From positions 29,487,501 through 29,551,500 of the forward strand of contig NC_057916.1 in assembly GCF_018873765.1 (NCBI RefSeq): a stretch of 64,000 bases of DNA. Reading direction: 5' to 3'. Position numbers and translations under genes: made by a program. The DNA comes from Telopea speciosissima. Its lineage: Eukaryota > Streptophyta > Magnoliopsida > Proteales > Proteaceae. The notes under the pieces are model-generated. The model worked only from the letters and a program-made list of their open reading frames with translations. It made no database searches and was not told where the DNA came from. This document shows, piece by piece, positions 46,501 through 58,218 of the stretch (position 1 is its first letter; each line of letters opens with the position of its first letter).

Positions 46501-49500
46501 ATTCCTCCACCCAAGGTTTTTCGAAGTCTCTTCGCCTTTTAACAAAAAAACAGATATGTAGTTTCCTCTGCAGAAGAGATAAAATTGAACCTACAAAATC
46601 TCCATCAATACCTTGGCAATAAAGCTTTTGGAACCTACAATGACAGATCCAACCGGAGCACCCAGACCTTTGGAGAGACAGACCTAGTTCATGGATATGA
46701 TGAACAGTAAACATCAGGAATCAGGTCAGAGTCTAATAAGGATGAATTAAGACATAAATGGAATTGGCTTTTGTATGAATTTACAGATAAAACATGTTCC
46801 TTATGAGCTTGGCCTAAATTACATTTGAAAGAAAAAAAAAAAGGGAAAGAACAGTCATCATTTGGACCATGTATATTGAAAATATTGAGAAGCCAGCACC
46901 TAGGTAAAACCATACCGAAACTGAATCAGCAGCTTGCACAAGCCTATTAACAGGAACCCCAAGTGCCTGTCAGATCAACTAACTGAAGTCAGAAACTTGG
47001 GAAAGTCATTAAATCTACTTATTTGACATAAAAGACAAGCAACAGTAGCACAGGTAACTAAGAGAAGATGTTTCAAGTTCTTTCACCCACAGAAACTCTC
47101 TTTCTTTGCCAAAGGTCTTAAAAGATAACAACGGATAGAAGTCTTAATAAGTTCCATACCATGTACCCATCTATGTATTCCTGTTATTTCTATCTTCAGA
47201 ATCAAAATCATAAAATGTTACTATGTTAGGCAAACAAAAATAAGACAATGGACAAAATCACAAAACCAAGCGGCACAAACTTTGATGAAATTAAACAAGA
47301 CACTCTAAATCCTCTAACCATCATGTCCATACTCCAGTCAAATGTTTGATAAAGTACTTCCAGCATGGCTTTGTTTGTTTCAGCGTAAAATTTTACATGT
47401 TGAAAATTTTTCTAATGTTTGTTTCCATAGAAAAACAAACATTGGAACACTTTTCAGCATTTGAAATTTTAAATCTACAATTTTTTTAATTGAAAATTTA
47501 CAACTAAAATTTTCCACGCTGAAACAAACAGAGCATAAACTGACAATAAAAGAGCAAGCAGAGGAGTTACGAAGAGACCCAAAGTTACAAGCAGAATTTT
47601 AACAATATAATATGGAGAACATCTACCAACTCTCTGTTAGAAGACAGTCTGCTACCACCCTATAGAGCAACTGGAGAACAATGTATAAATACAAGCATTC
47701 AACATATGAGTATGCCCACAACACAGGAGATGATCTCCTAATCAGTATTTTCAAACCAGAAACCAAATTAATCATCTAATAGAAACACCTTCTACGACAG
47801 AAGCTCAATATCCAAGTCCTCGGCAATCCAAGGGCCTTAATGGAGATAGAGGTACGGATTTTGGGAGCTACTGCCCTAAATACAAAGGAAGATGGACGAT
47901 CCTCGCATTATGATCATGAGAAGCCCCACTTGTACCCAATAAGGCGAAATATTATATAAAAGTCATCAAATTGAACTTCACCACATTCTCAGTAGGGGGT
48001 CACCAAATTGGACAAATGTTGAGGAGAAGATATCACAACCACTCTCTAACTACTATCCAGGGATATGCCCACAGAGGATGCCTAACGAACTACTCACAAA
48101 GAAACAGATACAACCAAGATCAAGGAAGTGATAACAGATTTCTCAGGCACATCAAATAACTTAATCATTTCATCATCCTTTTTCCATGCCACACACACCT
48201 TTCCTTGGATCAATTAACAAATATCTTTTTGAGTCTACGAATAGACCTTTATTTCATTCTCCTTTGAAACAGAATGCAATCATTTAGTTTCTTGGGAACC
48301 CTCTACCAAGTGAAAGCCTTAATTGTGGGAGTAGCTAGAGATTTTCAAACATTTTTACCAGGAAGACTGCTGCTAAGATCTAATAGTGCTCTAAAGAGGG
48401 ACCTGAAGGAAGAATTATTAGGTTCAACCGTCCAACATCTAGAATCAGACGGAATTAAATAAAGTCTTTGAGAGATTCCACAAACAATAGAATTGAAGAT
48501 AGGAACTTCCCGATGAATATTTTGAAATCCCGCTAGTGTAACAATAGAATTGAAGATATGGACTTCCCGATGAATATTTTGAAATCCCACTAGTGTGTTA
48601 GCAGCAGGGTACATGAGAGATGACACTTGGATAGAGAGTGTACCGAGTGCACGAGGCTCCCGCCACTGCGGGGTCTGGGGAGGGTCATAATGTACGCAGC
48701 CTTACCTCTGATTTCCCAGAGACAACACTTGGATACAGGCTTGAAATTAAACAAGTCAACCTCAGGAACCCAGAAAAGATCCACAGACCTAATCTACAAA
48801 TCAAACTTAACATCATAAACAAATAAAAGAGGAGATGAAATGAATTGATTCAATCTATAAACCTCTATGGTTTGCAAGAACAAGAATCATAGAATTAACT
48901 CAAAAATTCCACCATTTGGATCACAACCATGAACCTTTGAATGACAAAACTATAGGCTATTCGTTTGAACTGGATCTCCATAACCATTGCCCATCAGGGC
49001 GATGTTATGCTTCCAAACAGTCAAAACAATTTCTCCCTTCTTCCTCCTCTCCCTTGCAAAATGCTTCTACCTCAACTCCAATCCAAAGAAAATTCCATTT
49101 AATCAATTCTAACTTATGCCTGCCATTCCAGGATTTTAACAGAATAGGTGGGTTTCAAAGGGAAGATAGAATTAAAGTAACCAAACTATTCAGTAAGTAG
49201 GGACTAATCCCTCTTCACCTTTACTCTCAAATAGCACAAGAAGTTCATAACTTGCCTATGTGATCAGCATACATCGGCTCAAATATTAGACACGAGTTAC
49301 ATGGCAGAAAATAGGAATGACGTTAAACTAAACTGCTCAAATATTTATGGGTTCGAAAGAAAAAATAAGATGTCAAAGAGATACATAAAATGCGTACAAA
49401 ATTAAAAGCAAAACCGTGGAACCAGTAGAAAATCAAAACCAACGGCATCAATATATCATTTTGAAATCAAACAAACTATTACATACAGTTGCAGCATTGA

Positions 49501-51637
49501 AGATTCGTGCTCCATCTATGTGAAGCTTCAACCCATGCCTTTTAGCAACCTCTCCTACTTTGTCTGTATATTCAACAGAAATGCATCTACCACCACAACT
49601 GCAATGATAACCAGGGAAAATATCAATAATCAGTAAGATTTGAAAATGTTGCAGCTAGTTAACTTGGATATAACATCTTTTTAGATTTTATTTTCAATAC
49701 AAAAGATATAGCAATTGCTTGAGATACCATACCTGACACATTGAAGAGGGTAAACGGTATGTCAACATTTAGGAGTCAAAATCAATGAATCCTCAATTCC
49801 TAGAAATCATAGTCTAAACATGACAGTTACTTAGGGGTCAACTTAAATGAAATTTGAAAACTCCCCTCTCTTTTTTTCCCTCTTCTCTTTCTTCTTCTTC
49901 TTCTTTTTTTTTTTTGGGGGGGGGGGGGGGGGTTAGGATGAGGGACTTGACATACCATGCAGTACAAGAGGCCACCAACTGATCTATCTGGATCATCAAA
50001 CAGCGGGCTACCTCTTGTATTGGAGCGTAGCCCAAAATTCATACTAAGCAGAACTAATAACATGAACCTGGCTCAGAAACTTATGTTATTTAGATCCATC
50101 AAATGTATAAGCTGCTTGGGAGATGAAGAGAGGGAGGGTAAAGCTGGGCCTTGATTACAGGAACTCAGAAAAGATCTTCGGAACAAAATCTAAAGACACT
50201 GTTTTTTTTTTTTTTTGGGTCATACAAAATTCATTACAATCACTTGGCGTATTGTGGGGTGGGGGGAGAAAGATGAAGAGAGGGAGGGTAAGGGTGGGCC
50301 TTGATCGCAGGTCTTAGCTTAAACAAGCCCAAATTTTACCAGCTGAGCTAGTTGGCAGCTTCCAAGACAAAACAAAATTAAAAATCCAGGAACAGTAGAC
50401 CAATGTGAGACTCGGCTAAGGATTCTAGGTTTAGTCTCATGTTTTTATTTACAATAGGAAACCAAGGTATTGCATAGACCCATTCATGAAAGATAGTATT
50501 ATTATCATTACTATTATTGCTGTTGTTTAGGGTTATTCCCAATTCCCATTAAGTATCTACAGAATCTCAAACACATTGAATTTCTACTTTGTTATATAGC
50601 CCTGAGATAGATTAGGTTTAGAATCAAACAGAACCTGTCGTGACAAAGCCATAAGGATCTAAAGTTAATCGAGAGAGAGATTTTTTCACATCTTCATGTA
50701 GTAATAAATGGATAAAAAAGTGAACAAATTTCATCATGAATTATTCATTCTAGGCACTGTGCTGTAAACTGCATGCAGTAGAAATGGCTCAAACTGGTCC
50801 AGTATAAGGTAAGATGATGACACAATTCAAAGCAGGCTCACAAAGGTGACCTCCAGTTGATGAAACCATGGGAAAAAAGACACTTTCTAGTTCCCAGACT
50901 GTACAAACAGAACAACCATAAGAAATTAAAAAATCTCTAGTATAGAATAATCATCTGGTGGAATCTGACTAGGAGAATTTACAAAAGAAATCCAACCCCA
51001 CAGACGTGGTGATTAGAGTATTCAAGAAAGAAAGGTATCACTACCTTGGCACCTTGAGAAACCAATAAAGCTCCAGAAGAAAGAAAAAAAAAAAAATCAG
51101 ACCATGGTAGAGCACAAAGTGGGAATCTAATAAACAAAAGAATAGTTTAATGAGTGAAGTGGGTACTATCCTTCTGAAAGAGACAGGCCCTTACTTTGCA
51201 TGTGTGTTCTCCAAGCAGATAAGCCTAGTAGTTGGGTAGTAAAGCTCCCCTTCAGGATCCCTTATAGCAGCTTCAATCAGAGCAATATCCATCGTTCCAT
51301 CTGAATTATTTTTCACAGTTTTAGAATGAACATTCCCAATAGTTGAAATTCCTCCATTCTCATAAACATGAATATGGGATATATCTCCAAGAATGACTTC
51401 ACTTCCTCTAACCTCACAGTGGACTAGTACACTTATGAGGTTACCCATTGTGCCTGAAGGAACAAAGAGAGCCGCTTCCTTGCCCATGATCCTTGCTATC
51501 TCTGCCTCAAAGCGATACGCTGTTGGATCCATACCCAAGACATCATCATCGACTTCAGAAGCTGTCATTGCAGCTCGCATTGCTTCAGTTGGTTTGGTGA
51601 CTGTGTCTGATCGGAGGTCCACTGTTTTGGTCACCAT
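43539..51637 (-). CDS. THA1: Low-specificity L-threonine aldolase, copy 2 (intact)
   Basis: Nine coding exons: 51195-51637, 49487-49598, 46916-46966, 46612-46683, 46403-46535, 45668-45726, 45125-45225, 43649-43715, 43539-43565. All borders are GT/AG, and they join to 1065 nt or 354 residues, close to the 358 of Arabidopsis THA1. It starts MVTKTVDLRSDTVTKP. Other motifs are DVLGMDPT, FVPSGTMGNLISV, HVYENGG, HIDGAR (Asp176, Arg179), CLSKGLG (Lys207, the Schiff-base lysine) and VLHHQIAESDVQY near the end. It is a fold-type I PLP enzyme converting L-threonine to glycine and acetaldehyde. Exon 7 reads VMPTGSSS where copy 1 reads VMRIGSS; related plant enzymes have Arg there as I recall, so activity may be altered. 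The last exon is 9 nt shorter than in copy 1. A 5' UTR intron with acceptor ttacag before the ATG is likely. Confidence 0.93.
44682..45056. other. Insert or retained segment private to the right unit
   Basis: The left unit reads straight from tattgtc to tagaatacag (about 25839-25850). Here about 375 bp separate these anchors. It includes gcatgcatgcatgc and a degraded relative of the GATCGG repeat. No clear target duplication is visible, so deletion from the left unit is also possible. Confidence 0.5.
47366..47535. mobile_element. MITE with TTTGTTTGTTTCAGCG ends, private to the right unit
   Basis: The left end gctttgtttgtttcagcgt and right end acgctgaaacaaacagagc are inverted repeats. The interior also folds (tgaaaatttttctaatgttt with its inverse). 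The left unit has different sequence here. The ends resemble hAT-type MITEs, but the target duplication is unclear. Confidence 0.7.
48484..48595. repeat. 56 bp tandem duplication in the right unit
   Basis: acaatagaattgaagata..gaatattttgaaatccc occurs twice in a row here, but once in the left unit (29158-29210). It lies in intron 2 of the pre-mRNA side of the aldolase gene and has no coding effect. Confidence 0.8.
48634..48724. mobile_element. SINE fragment private to the right unit, 11 bp target duplication
   Basis: ACACTTGGATA lies at 48623-48633 and 48725-48735 and only once in the left unit. The 91 bp insert contains gtgcacgaggctcccgccac and gtcataatgtacgcagcctt, phrases I know from an abundant plant SINE-type repeat. 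A trace of the same start (gtacccagtgcac) lies near 53162. Confidence 0.82.
50270..50370 (-). mobile_element. tRNA-derived SINE shared by both aldolase copies (right)
   Basis: Partner of 30075-30170 with tagctcagctggtaaaat on the minus strand. A partial second piece of the same sequence (gagatgaagagagggagggt) occurs at about 50121-50140, so the insert was partly duplicated or rearranged here. A run of about 18 G interrupts the nearby intron at 49915-49932. Confidence 0.6.
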
Positions 51638-52679
51638 TTCTCCCTGTAGTCTGTAATTAAGGAAATATATCTGGAATCATGATAACGATTATAGTTTTTT
51701 TAATAAAACAGTAACACTTCAACAACTCAATTTTATCAAACAGAAAAATTTCAAGCAAATAATCTAGACTCTGCTTTGCTGCAACCATTAACGCTAATAC
51801 TTCAATCAGAAAGGAAGATAAAACAACACTAAAACACAACTGAAAACTATTATATTTTCTCAACCGCTACTCTGCCCTGTAATTGAAATCCTTGTCTGAA
51901 ATTTTCATCAGAAACATTAATCAACTTATGAGCTGTTCGACTCTCCATTCATTCGAAGTTTTGATAGACAACGAGAGGGCCAACTCGATTGAATTCCATT
52001 GATTGTTAATCTTTCATCGATCTTTTCCAAGAGTACTCTGAAAGTTCTGAGACATGTTTATTTTTTAAGAAATCCTTGTTTAAATATAAAAAATGAAAAG
52101 AGGAAAACAAAAATCTTCGTTGTTGCGTGTTTTTTTTCCATACTTTCTAATACCGACATCGATAAGAAATTCTTACCTCCTCCCCTGCAATTCTAAATTC
52201 AGCGATAAATTACAGTGACCCTCTTTCAGTTTAAAAGCTTCGACGGCTCTGTTCCTGACCTGAAACACCAAAACCCCAAATCTTCAGCAAAGATGAACGA
52301 AATCTTCCCAACACTCGATAGCATGCATGCATGCATGCATAGGTGTATGAACCTCGATTACTTCTTAAAATGACGAACTCTTCATCCTTAATTCATTAAA
52401 AAATGATCGTTAAAATCAATTTAGGCGAGAACGAGAAAGACTGCAACACAAGTTCCACAGTTGAAGAGGAATAATTTCCTGAGAAATAGACCGAAAAAAA
52501 AATGGATTCAAAGAATCAACCTTATCTAGGGAGTAAGAAGCAAACCAGATCGAACCCCTCAATATTGAACTCCTCAATATTGAACTCATGTTTACTATGT
52601 TGATGCATACAAGAGCAAAAGTCCAAAAAAGATTGAACGATAACAATGGAGAGAAACATCTTTTAACTTCATCACCATG

Positions 52680-53840
52680 TAGTGGCAGTTGTAGGAGTCG
52701 ACTATTAACTTGTAGGATACATATCATGATAATGACTTCAATGCAATTGACCAAAAATATAAAAATAAATAAAGAAATATCATTCCTCTCTCCCATCTCT
52801 ATAATATCAAACCCCTGAACATGATGCCTTCTCCTACTTTTGAAAGATTCTATCAACCGTATTCTAATGGTTAAAAAACGTCATTAAATGATGATGTGGT
52901 ATTTACAAATTTTCTAAAATCCCATAATACCTTTAAATGTAATTTTATTTCACTTTTGGCTTCTTCAACCCCAAACCCCTCTTGCGTTTCTTCTTCTTCT
53001 CTTATACTTGTTCTTTCTAGCCCATATCTCTCCCACCCATTTGGTGGGACTCTTGTGGAAACTTGAGGAAAATAATGGCCATAAAATTTTCTGAGAGACG
53101 GTGGTAGAAGGTGTGGTGGTCACAGCAGGGAGAATGTTAGAAAAAAAAAAAAAAAAAAATCGTACCCAGTGCACAATACCATGAAATAATGGCATTGGAG
53201 GCGAAGTTTGGCATTCAATTGGTATTCCTAAGGATTTTCTGCATTATGCACAGTCCGTAGTTCTTGAACCGAGATGGATTCTGACAATCTTTTCTCTGTC
53301 TTCTCTTCCAAACAGTTAGTTTATTTACTTTTCCTTCTCACTCTGTTTCATGGGATCAAGTGTTAACCATGTGTAAGCGTATTGCTTCTGCCTCAGTTGG
53401 GCAGCTGTAATATGTTTATATTATTCATAGCTTGTCAACGTACGCATCTAAGTGTCATCGTTCGATGCTTGAAGGTCGTCAATGGTGGAAGATGCTTGCA
53501 GGTCATAAATGGTCCCTTCTTCTTCTCCACCTTCTTTCTCTTGATTACCCAGTTGAAAGGGGAAAAGGCTTCAGCCTTTCTTTTTTTATTTCAATTAAAG
53601 AGTAATATTGTATTTTAAATTATTATTTTAACACCGTTAATCACTTAAGATACAGTTGATAGAATCTTTGAAAAATAGAACAAACCATTATCATTATTTA
53701 AAATTCGGGGAAAGGAGTTTTTTTTTTTTTTTTTTTTTTTCTTTTGGTTAAAAAAAGAGTGGAGTTTGATATTCTGAATCCTTAGAGGGAAGAGATGATA
53801 TTTACTCTAAAAATAATTAATAATGACTTTAATACAGAAA
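52680..53840. other. 1.1 kb segment unique to the right unit
   Basis: The left unit passes from tcatcaccat(t)gtagtgg directly to cagaatccag (about 32545-32580). Here 1.1 kb intervenes. It holds poly-A (53132-53159) and poly-T (53720-53741) runs. I recognise no coding sequence and could not find matching ends. Confidence 0.45.
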
Positions 53841-54254
53841 TCCAGTCATTCTTTACCAAAAAACAAAAAAGAGAATCCAGTCCACTCCATTTCTCCGCCT
53901 TTATTCTTCGAAAGCGAGTCCTCCACTCATCTTTCCGTTCGTCTTTTCTTCTGTGAATAGAATCCAGTCGAGTGGGGTCTTGTAAGATTCGCGGATGCCG
54001 ACAAGTAAAGACAAGAAGATAGTGACGATATTAATATTTTTTTTTCCACCATTTTCTTGGTTGAATAAATTCGTTCTTTCCATGTTTGGCTGCTTTTACG
54101 ATACTTTTACTGACTATAATTAAGAAGAAACGCTTTCTAATTGAAAGTTTAATGGCGGAGAATCGAAGAAAGAAAAGTTCAATTTGGCTTGTGATGATGA
54201 CTCGCGGGAATTAGGAACTTCGGATGTAATTTTAATCACTTTCAATTTGCTGCA

Positions 54255-54380
54255 TTTTTTTAATTCCCTCCAATCCCTCACATAAGAGTAGAAATGGCCA
54301 CCTTACTCCACCTTAAGCAATGTGTTGGGGCAATGGGTAAGACGATCATTTCCACTCTTATATGAGGGATTGAAACAGAC
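54255..54380. mobile_element. Short foldback MITE
   Basis: ccaatccctcacataagagt on the left pairs with actcttatatgagggattg on the right around a centre ccttactccaccttaagcaa. The style resembles the 34216-34390 element. The target duplication is unclear. Confidence 0.55.
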
Positions 54381-54699
54381 AAGAATTGAAGATGATAACG
54401 ATTTGAAGTGGGAACAATCGGGTTCAATGAATACAATCCACATTTACCAGTATATCCTGGTCACGACACTCGAAAACATTCTATATCAACAAATAAAGGA
54501 TGTTTGGGTTGGACCGCACCGGTTAAAACTGAAACCCGCATTGCCTTGGGCCTTAGCCCGACTAGTGTTTGGTCGGAGTTCAGCTCTTGATTGTAGAGTG
54601 ACCGGTGTTCGACCCAAAGTCCCAAACCAGTAAACGACCGTCTATAGCCCGGTTAATCCGTTTAGAGCTTGATCAACCTATTTATGATCCATTTATATT

Positions 54700-54850
54700 T
54701 TGATCATAAATATAGCGAGCCCAAGTCCAATTGAGAATTTCAAGGTCTGGGTTGGGTTTTTCAGCCTGTGAGCTGGGTTAGTTGTTAGGTCTGGATTTTT
54801 AGACGGGTCTGGTTGGGATGAGCTTAGATTGGTGCCTTGGGTTGTGTGCA
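54700..54850. repeat. TAGGGGTGCAA-family element, interior copy
   Basis: gagcccaagtccaattgaga and gagctgggttag closely match 34763-34850, on the same strand. Ends are not preserved. Confidence 0.5.
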
Positions 54851-54898
54851 AGATATCTTACCAAATAAAATGTGTGTAAGCTACATTCATAATTTATA

Positions 54899-56583
54899 AG
54901 GTTAAATACGCATACCCCTGTAATGCACTCAATATTTGTTCTACTTCCAAGTTTCTGATAAGTCTACGTACCATCTTTGAATATTCCACGTACCATCCCT
55001 GTTTTATCTTTTTAATGTCATTTAAGTCCACACCAGATATTAAATGCTAAAAGATGACCAAATTACCTTTTCTTTTATCTTTTCTAAAATTTAAAAAGAC
55101 CTAATTGCCCTAACCTATTTGCTAAAATTTGAAAAAATAAAAATGCCCTCAACTTCCCCAAATCATCATCTTCATTTACATACCCACCACCACCACCACA
55201 ACCACCACCCACCATTAACACCATCACCATCTCACCGTGAAGCCCCACCTCACTATCTCTCCTCCCCTCCTCTACTTCCTCCCCCTCTCGCAGCCGCTCA
55301 TCACTCCAAGTTGCAGCATCTCTGTCCTCTCCATCATCTTCTAAATAAGAAACCGCAGGAACAGGATCGATGCTGAACATGGAGGAAAGCACGAAGAGAC
55401 GCCCTTTCTTTAGCTCGCCGGAAGAACTCATGGATGAAGAATATTACGACGAACAGCTTCCAGAAAAGAAACGACGCCTTACCTCTGAGCAGGTAAAGGG
55501 AATTGAACTCCTCTCACAATCACACTTAGCTTTAGCTGATAATGTTTGATTTGATCCGATAAGTATCACAGAGGATCCATCATTTCCATCTCAAACGTAT
55601 CTATCATACTTGCATCAATTCTTCAATTCCTCTTTTTACAAAAAAGTTCCAATTTTTCCTTTTATTAAATCAGATTAGGTGCTAGTGCCCTATCTCTTTT
55701 TCTGGGATTCCGAGCTGAACTGAATATTAACCTTTATTCCCTTTTCCACGAATTTTTTTTCTTGGGTTAAAGAAATCCTAGTGGTGATGCTTGGGGGTTT
55801 GTGTGAATGGACAGGTTCACCTCTTGGAGAAGAGCTTCGAAACAGAGAACAAGTTGGAGCCAGAGAGGAAGACACAGCTTGCGAAGAAGCTCGGTCTGCA
55901 ACCGAGGCAGGTTGTTGTGTGGTTTCAGAACCGCAGGGCTCGTTGGAAGACGAAGCAGCTCGAGAGAGATTATGATGTTCTCAAGTCATCTTACGAATCC
56001 CTTCTCTCCGATTACGAATCCATGCTTAAGGAGGAAGATAAGCTCAAAGTTGAGGTATATTCTCGCTTTGCTCAAAGCTCAAAGCTCAAAGCTCAAAGCG
56101 AGGAGAGGACAGAGATGCTGCAACTTGGAGAGGACAGAGATGAGCGGCTGAGGTTATAATACATTCACCATTACTTTCTTATTTAGAAGATGATCGAGAG
56201 GACAGAGATGCTGCAACTTGGAGTGATGAGCGGCTGCGAGAGGTGGAGGAAGTAGAGGAGGGGAGAGACACTGAGGTGGGGCTTCACGGCGGGATGATGA
56301 TGGTGTTAATGGTGGGTGGTGGTGGTGGTGGGAATGTAAAAGAAGATGATGATTTGGGAAAGATGAGGGTATTTTGGTCTTTTAAAATTTTAGCAAATAG
56401 ATCGGGGCAATTAGGTTTTATCAAATTTTAGAAAAGATATAAGAAAAGGTAGTTTAGTCATCTTTTAGCACTTTGGACTTAAATGGCATTTGGGGGTAAA
56501 GCAGGGGTGGTCCGTGGACTTATCAAAATCTTAGGGGGTATGAGGAATATTGGGTGCATTATAGGGATACGCGTATTTAACCC
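54899..56583. mobile_element. Pack-MULE-like element 1 (carries HD-Zip I fragment)
   Basis: Long inverted arms, 54899-55352 and 56175-56583. The outer ends are ggttaaatacgcatacccct and its inverse; the inner limit is marked by atcatcttctaaataagaaa and its exact inverse at 56175-56194. TAATTTATA (54890-54898) and TAGTTTATA (56584-56592) flank it and agree at 8 of 9 positions, the size expected for Mutator-like elements. The roughly 820 bp between the arms hold an HD-Zip gene fragment. No transposase is present, so movement would need a transposase from elsewhere. Confidence 0.85.
55370..56054 (+). pseudogene. Captured HD-Zip class I homeobox fragment
   Basis: Exon 1 (55370-55492, [20 protein letters not shown] to KKRRLTSEQ) and exon 2 (55815-56054) join across a 322 bp intron with GT/AG borders. 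Exon 2 starts [19 protein letters not shown], contains homeodomain helix 3 ([18 protein letters not shown]) and part of the leucine zipper, and stops at KLKVE/gtatat, a normal HD-Zip I exon border. The retained intron shows DNA-level capture. No internal stop is seen over 121 codons. Downstream, the frame reads into minirepeats (aaagctc) and then into the inverted repeat, ending after about 35 more codons. The parent gene is probably of the ATHB5/6/16 type. The C-terminal domain is missing, so any product would be a truncated DNA-binding and dimerising peptide. Confidence 0.88.
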
Positions 56584-56649
56584 TAGTTTATATTTATTAT
56601 AAATATATACATATTTAAATTTTTTTTTAAAAAATTAATTTTTGTGTAA

Positions 56650-56830
56650 AAAATAACAAAATGACAAAAACTGGACCAACCCTAGCCCACGTTGAGCCCG
56701 ACAGGGTCGGGCCTGAGCTAGCCTGAACTCAGGAGGGGCTAGGCGTAGTCTGTGCCCTGGGGACCCGATCTGGGCCTGGCTTACAAGAATCGAGCCCAGC
56801 CCATTCCAGCTCGGCAGTTGCACCCCTATA
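56650..56830. repeat. TAGGGGTGCAA-family element
   Basis: Ends gcagttgcacccctata (inverse of the family start) and contains gcccgacagggtcgggcctg. It lies just outside Pack-MULE-like element 1. Confidence 0.5.
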
Positions 56831-56859
56831 CCACTCCACTTTCCCATTTTATTACCCAT

Positions 56860-57500
56860 TTCTCTATAGGGTCAAAGTCTCAAACACCCCTTTGATCAGA
56901 ATTAAAGTACGTCTCGAATGATGATTATTGGGATTTGGGAAAAGCCCACTCCTAGCATAGGATTTATCAGAGTCCACTCTGTTTTGATTAACAGAGTACA
57001 ACAATGAGTCCAATCCACAGTCGAGTCCAGCCCATATTTAACCTATCTGACAATGAACAACTAATCTTATGTTTCGTGCTTATCCAACAAAAAGAAAAGG
57101 CCAAAGACTTCATACACGGCTGTGCAAGCGTGCACGGTTGTGTTCCCTCTCACAAAGAATTAGAAAAGTCATAAACCCCCACCTATATTTAATGCCTCAA
57201 AACTCTCATCCTCTCACATGCAAGGCTTACACAACCGTGTATGAAAACTGTCCCCGAAGTTGTATAACATTAACGAGTTAGATTCATATCAGTATTTAAA
57301 TAATCGGGATCAGATCAGTGGCATTGGCACATCCAATTCCCACTGTTTCGAATTGGGTGGTGAATCAAGTAATGTGAGCTTATTCGATCTGGATCGTCGG
57401 AACCGACCAATCCAGCCAATCCACGGCTATAAAAATCCAGTACCATGATAAACATGTGGTCAACATATAACAACATGATGGATTCATATCACCATCTTGT
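56860..57500. other. Gene-free spacer
   Basis: No gene supported; open frames are short and unlike known proteins. Confidence 0.35.
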
Positions 57501-57519
57501 GAATTAAAAAAAAAAAAAA

Positions 57520-57720
57520 AAAAGAGGGATCGGAGAGTGGGGAGGACGTGTAGGGGTGTTGCAATGAGTGGGGGAGGGGTAGCGCAGAGCAAGGTAGGGT
57601 GGTGGGGTGGGGTGGAGTGGAGCCATGGGGTGTTGCAAGAGAAGGGGGAGGAAGTGGGGGAGGGGCAAGGGGTGTTGCAGTGGGAGGGGTGGGAGGCTGG
57701 GAAACCGGAACATGTCGATA
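57520..57720 (+). repeat. G-rich tract with ggggtgttgca repeats
   Basis: The plus strand is strongly G-rich for about 190 bp. The phrase gggtgttgca occurs near 57554, 57629 and 57669. Multiple runs of three or more G could form quadruplexes. The minus-strand Pro/His-rich open frames are by-products of this bias. Confidence 0.55.
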
Positions 57721-57808
57721 GACACCAGTGTTTATCTTCAACTCTGAGATCATGATTAATGGCTTTAGTAGTGGTGAAGGCAGCGGAGTCGTCTTCAAAA
57801 GAGGGGGC

Positions 57809-57977
57809 GGAATCGTTGTCCCCTCCAATTCGTTGTCTCCTCCAATTCCTCACATGGGGGCGGGAATGACCACCCTACCCCCTGCCTAAAAACACTGCCC
57901 AATGTGGGGTCCACTCCCCCCTATTAGAGGAATTGGAGAAATTGGAGGTGCCCGCGAATTGGAGGAAATAATTATTC
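57809..57977. mobile_element. Foldback MITE related to 34216-34390
   Basis: The left arm (ctcctccaattcctc) pairs with the right arm (gaggaattggag and aattggaggaaataattatt). The centre (gggtccactccccctattag) matches that of 34216-34390. No clear target duplication. Confidence 0.55.
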
Positions 57978-58218
57978 GTGGTGGCAGGGGTTGGGACTGG
58001 CGAGGTGTAGGAAAGCAGGGGTGGGGGGAAAGGGAGGGATGTAGGGGTGCATGACACGAAGGGGACTGGGGTAGGGATGCAAGGATAGGGGGGTGGGGTG
58101 CCGGCTACCGAGGCAGAGGGTTGCAGCAAGGGAGAGAGTGATGACGAGAGGGAAGGAGATCCAAGCTTCTACGGGGATCAGACCAATTGACAGCCCAAAA
58201 ACAGACCAACAAAAAAGA

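Larger units (their letters stand above)
41780..54190. repeat. Segmental duplication, right unit (carries threonine aldolase copy 2)
   Basis: Direct-orientation partner of 22660-32960, about 19-20 kb apart. Exon sizes are identical for seven of nine aldolase exons. Private changes include a solo LTR (43061-43301), a roughly 375 bp insert (44682-45056), a MITE (47366-47535), a 56 bp tandem duplication (about 48484-48595), a SINE (48634-48724) and about 1.1 kb near 52.7-53.8 kb. Confidence 0.9.

Noticed and set aside
52416..52856. 146-codon minus-strand frame upstream of aldolase copy 2
   Set aside because: Not conserved in the left duplication unit, where the same region is interrupted; hydrophobic random-looking text.
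55119..55376. His/Pro-rich plus-strand frame and its minus-strand Glu/Gly-rich partner
   Set aside because: Lies wholly in the left inverted arm of Pack-MULE-like element 1 and mirrors 56243-56431; repeat artefact.
57380..57853. 157-codon minus-strand Pro/His/Ser-rich frame
   Set aside because: It is the complement of a G-rich low-complexity tract and spans an A-run; no gene structure.
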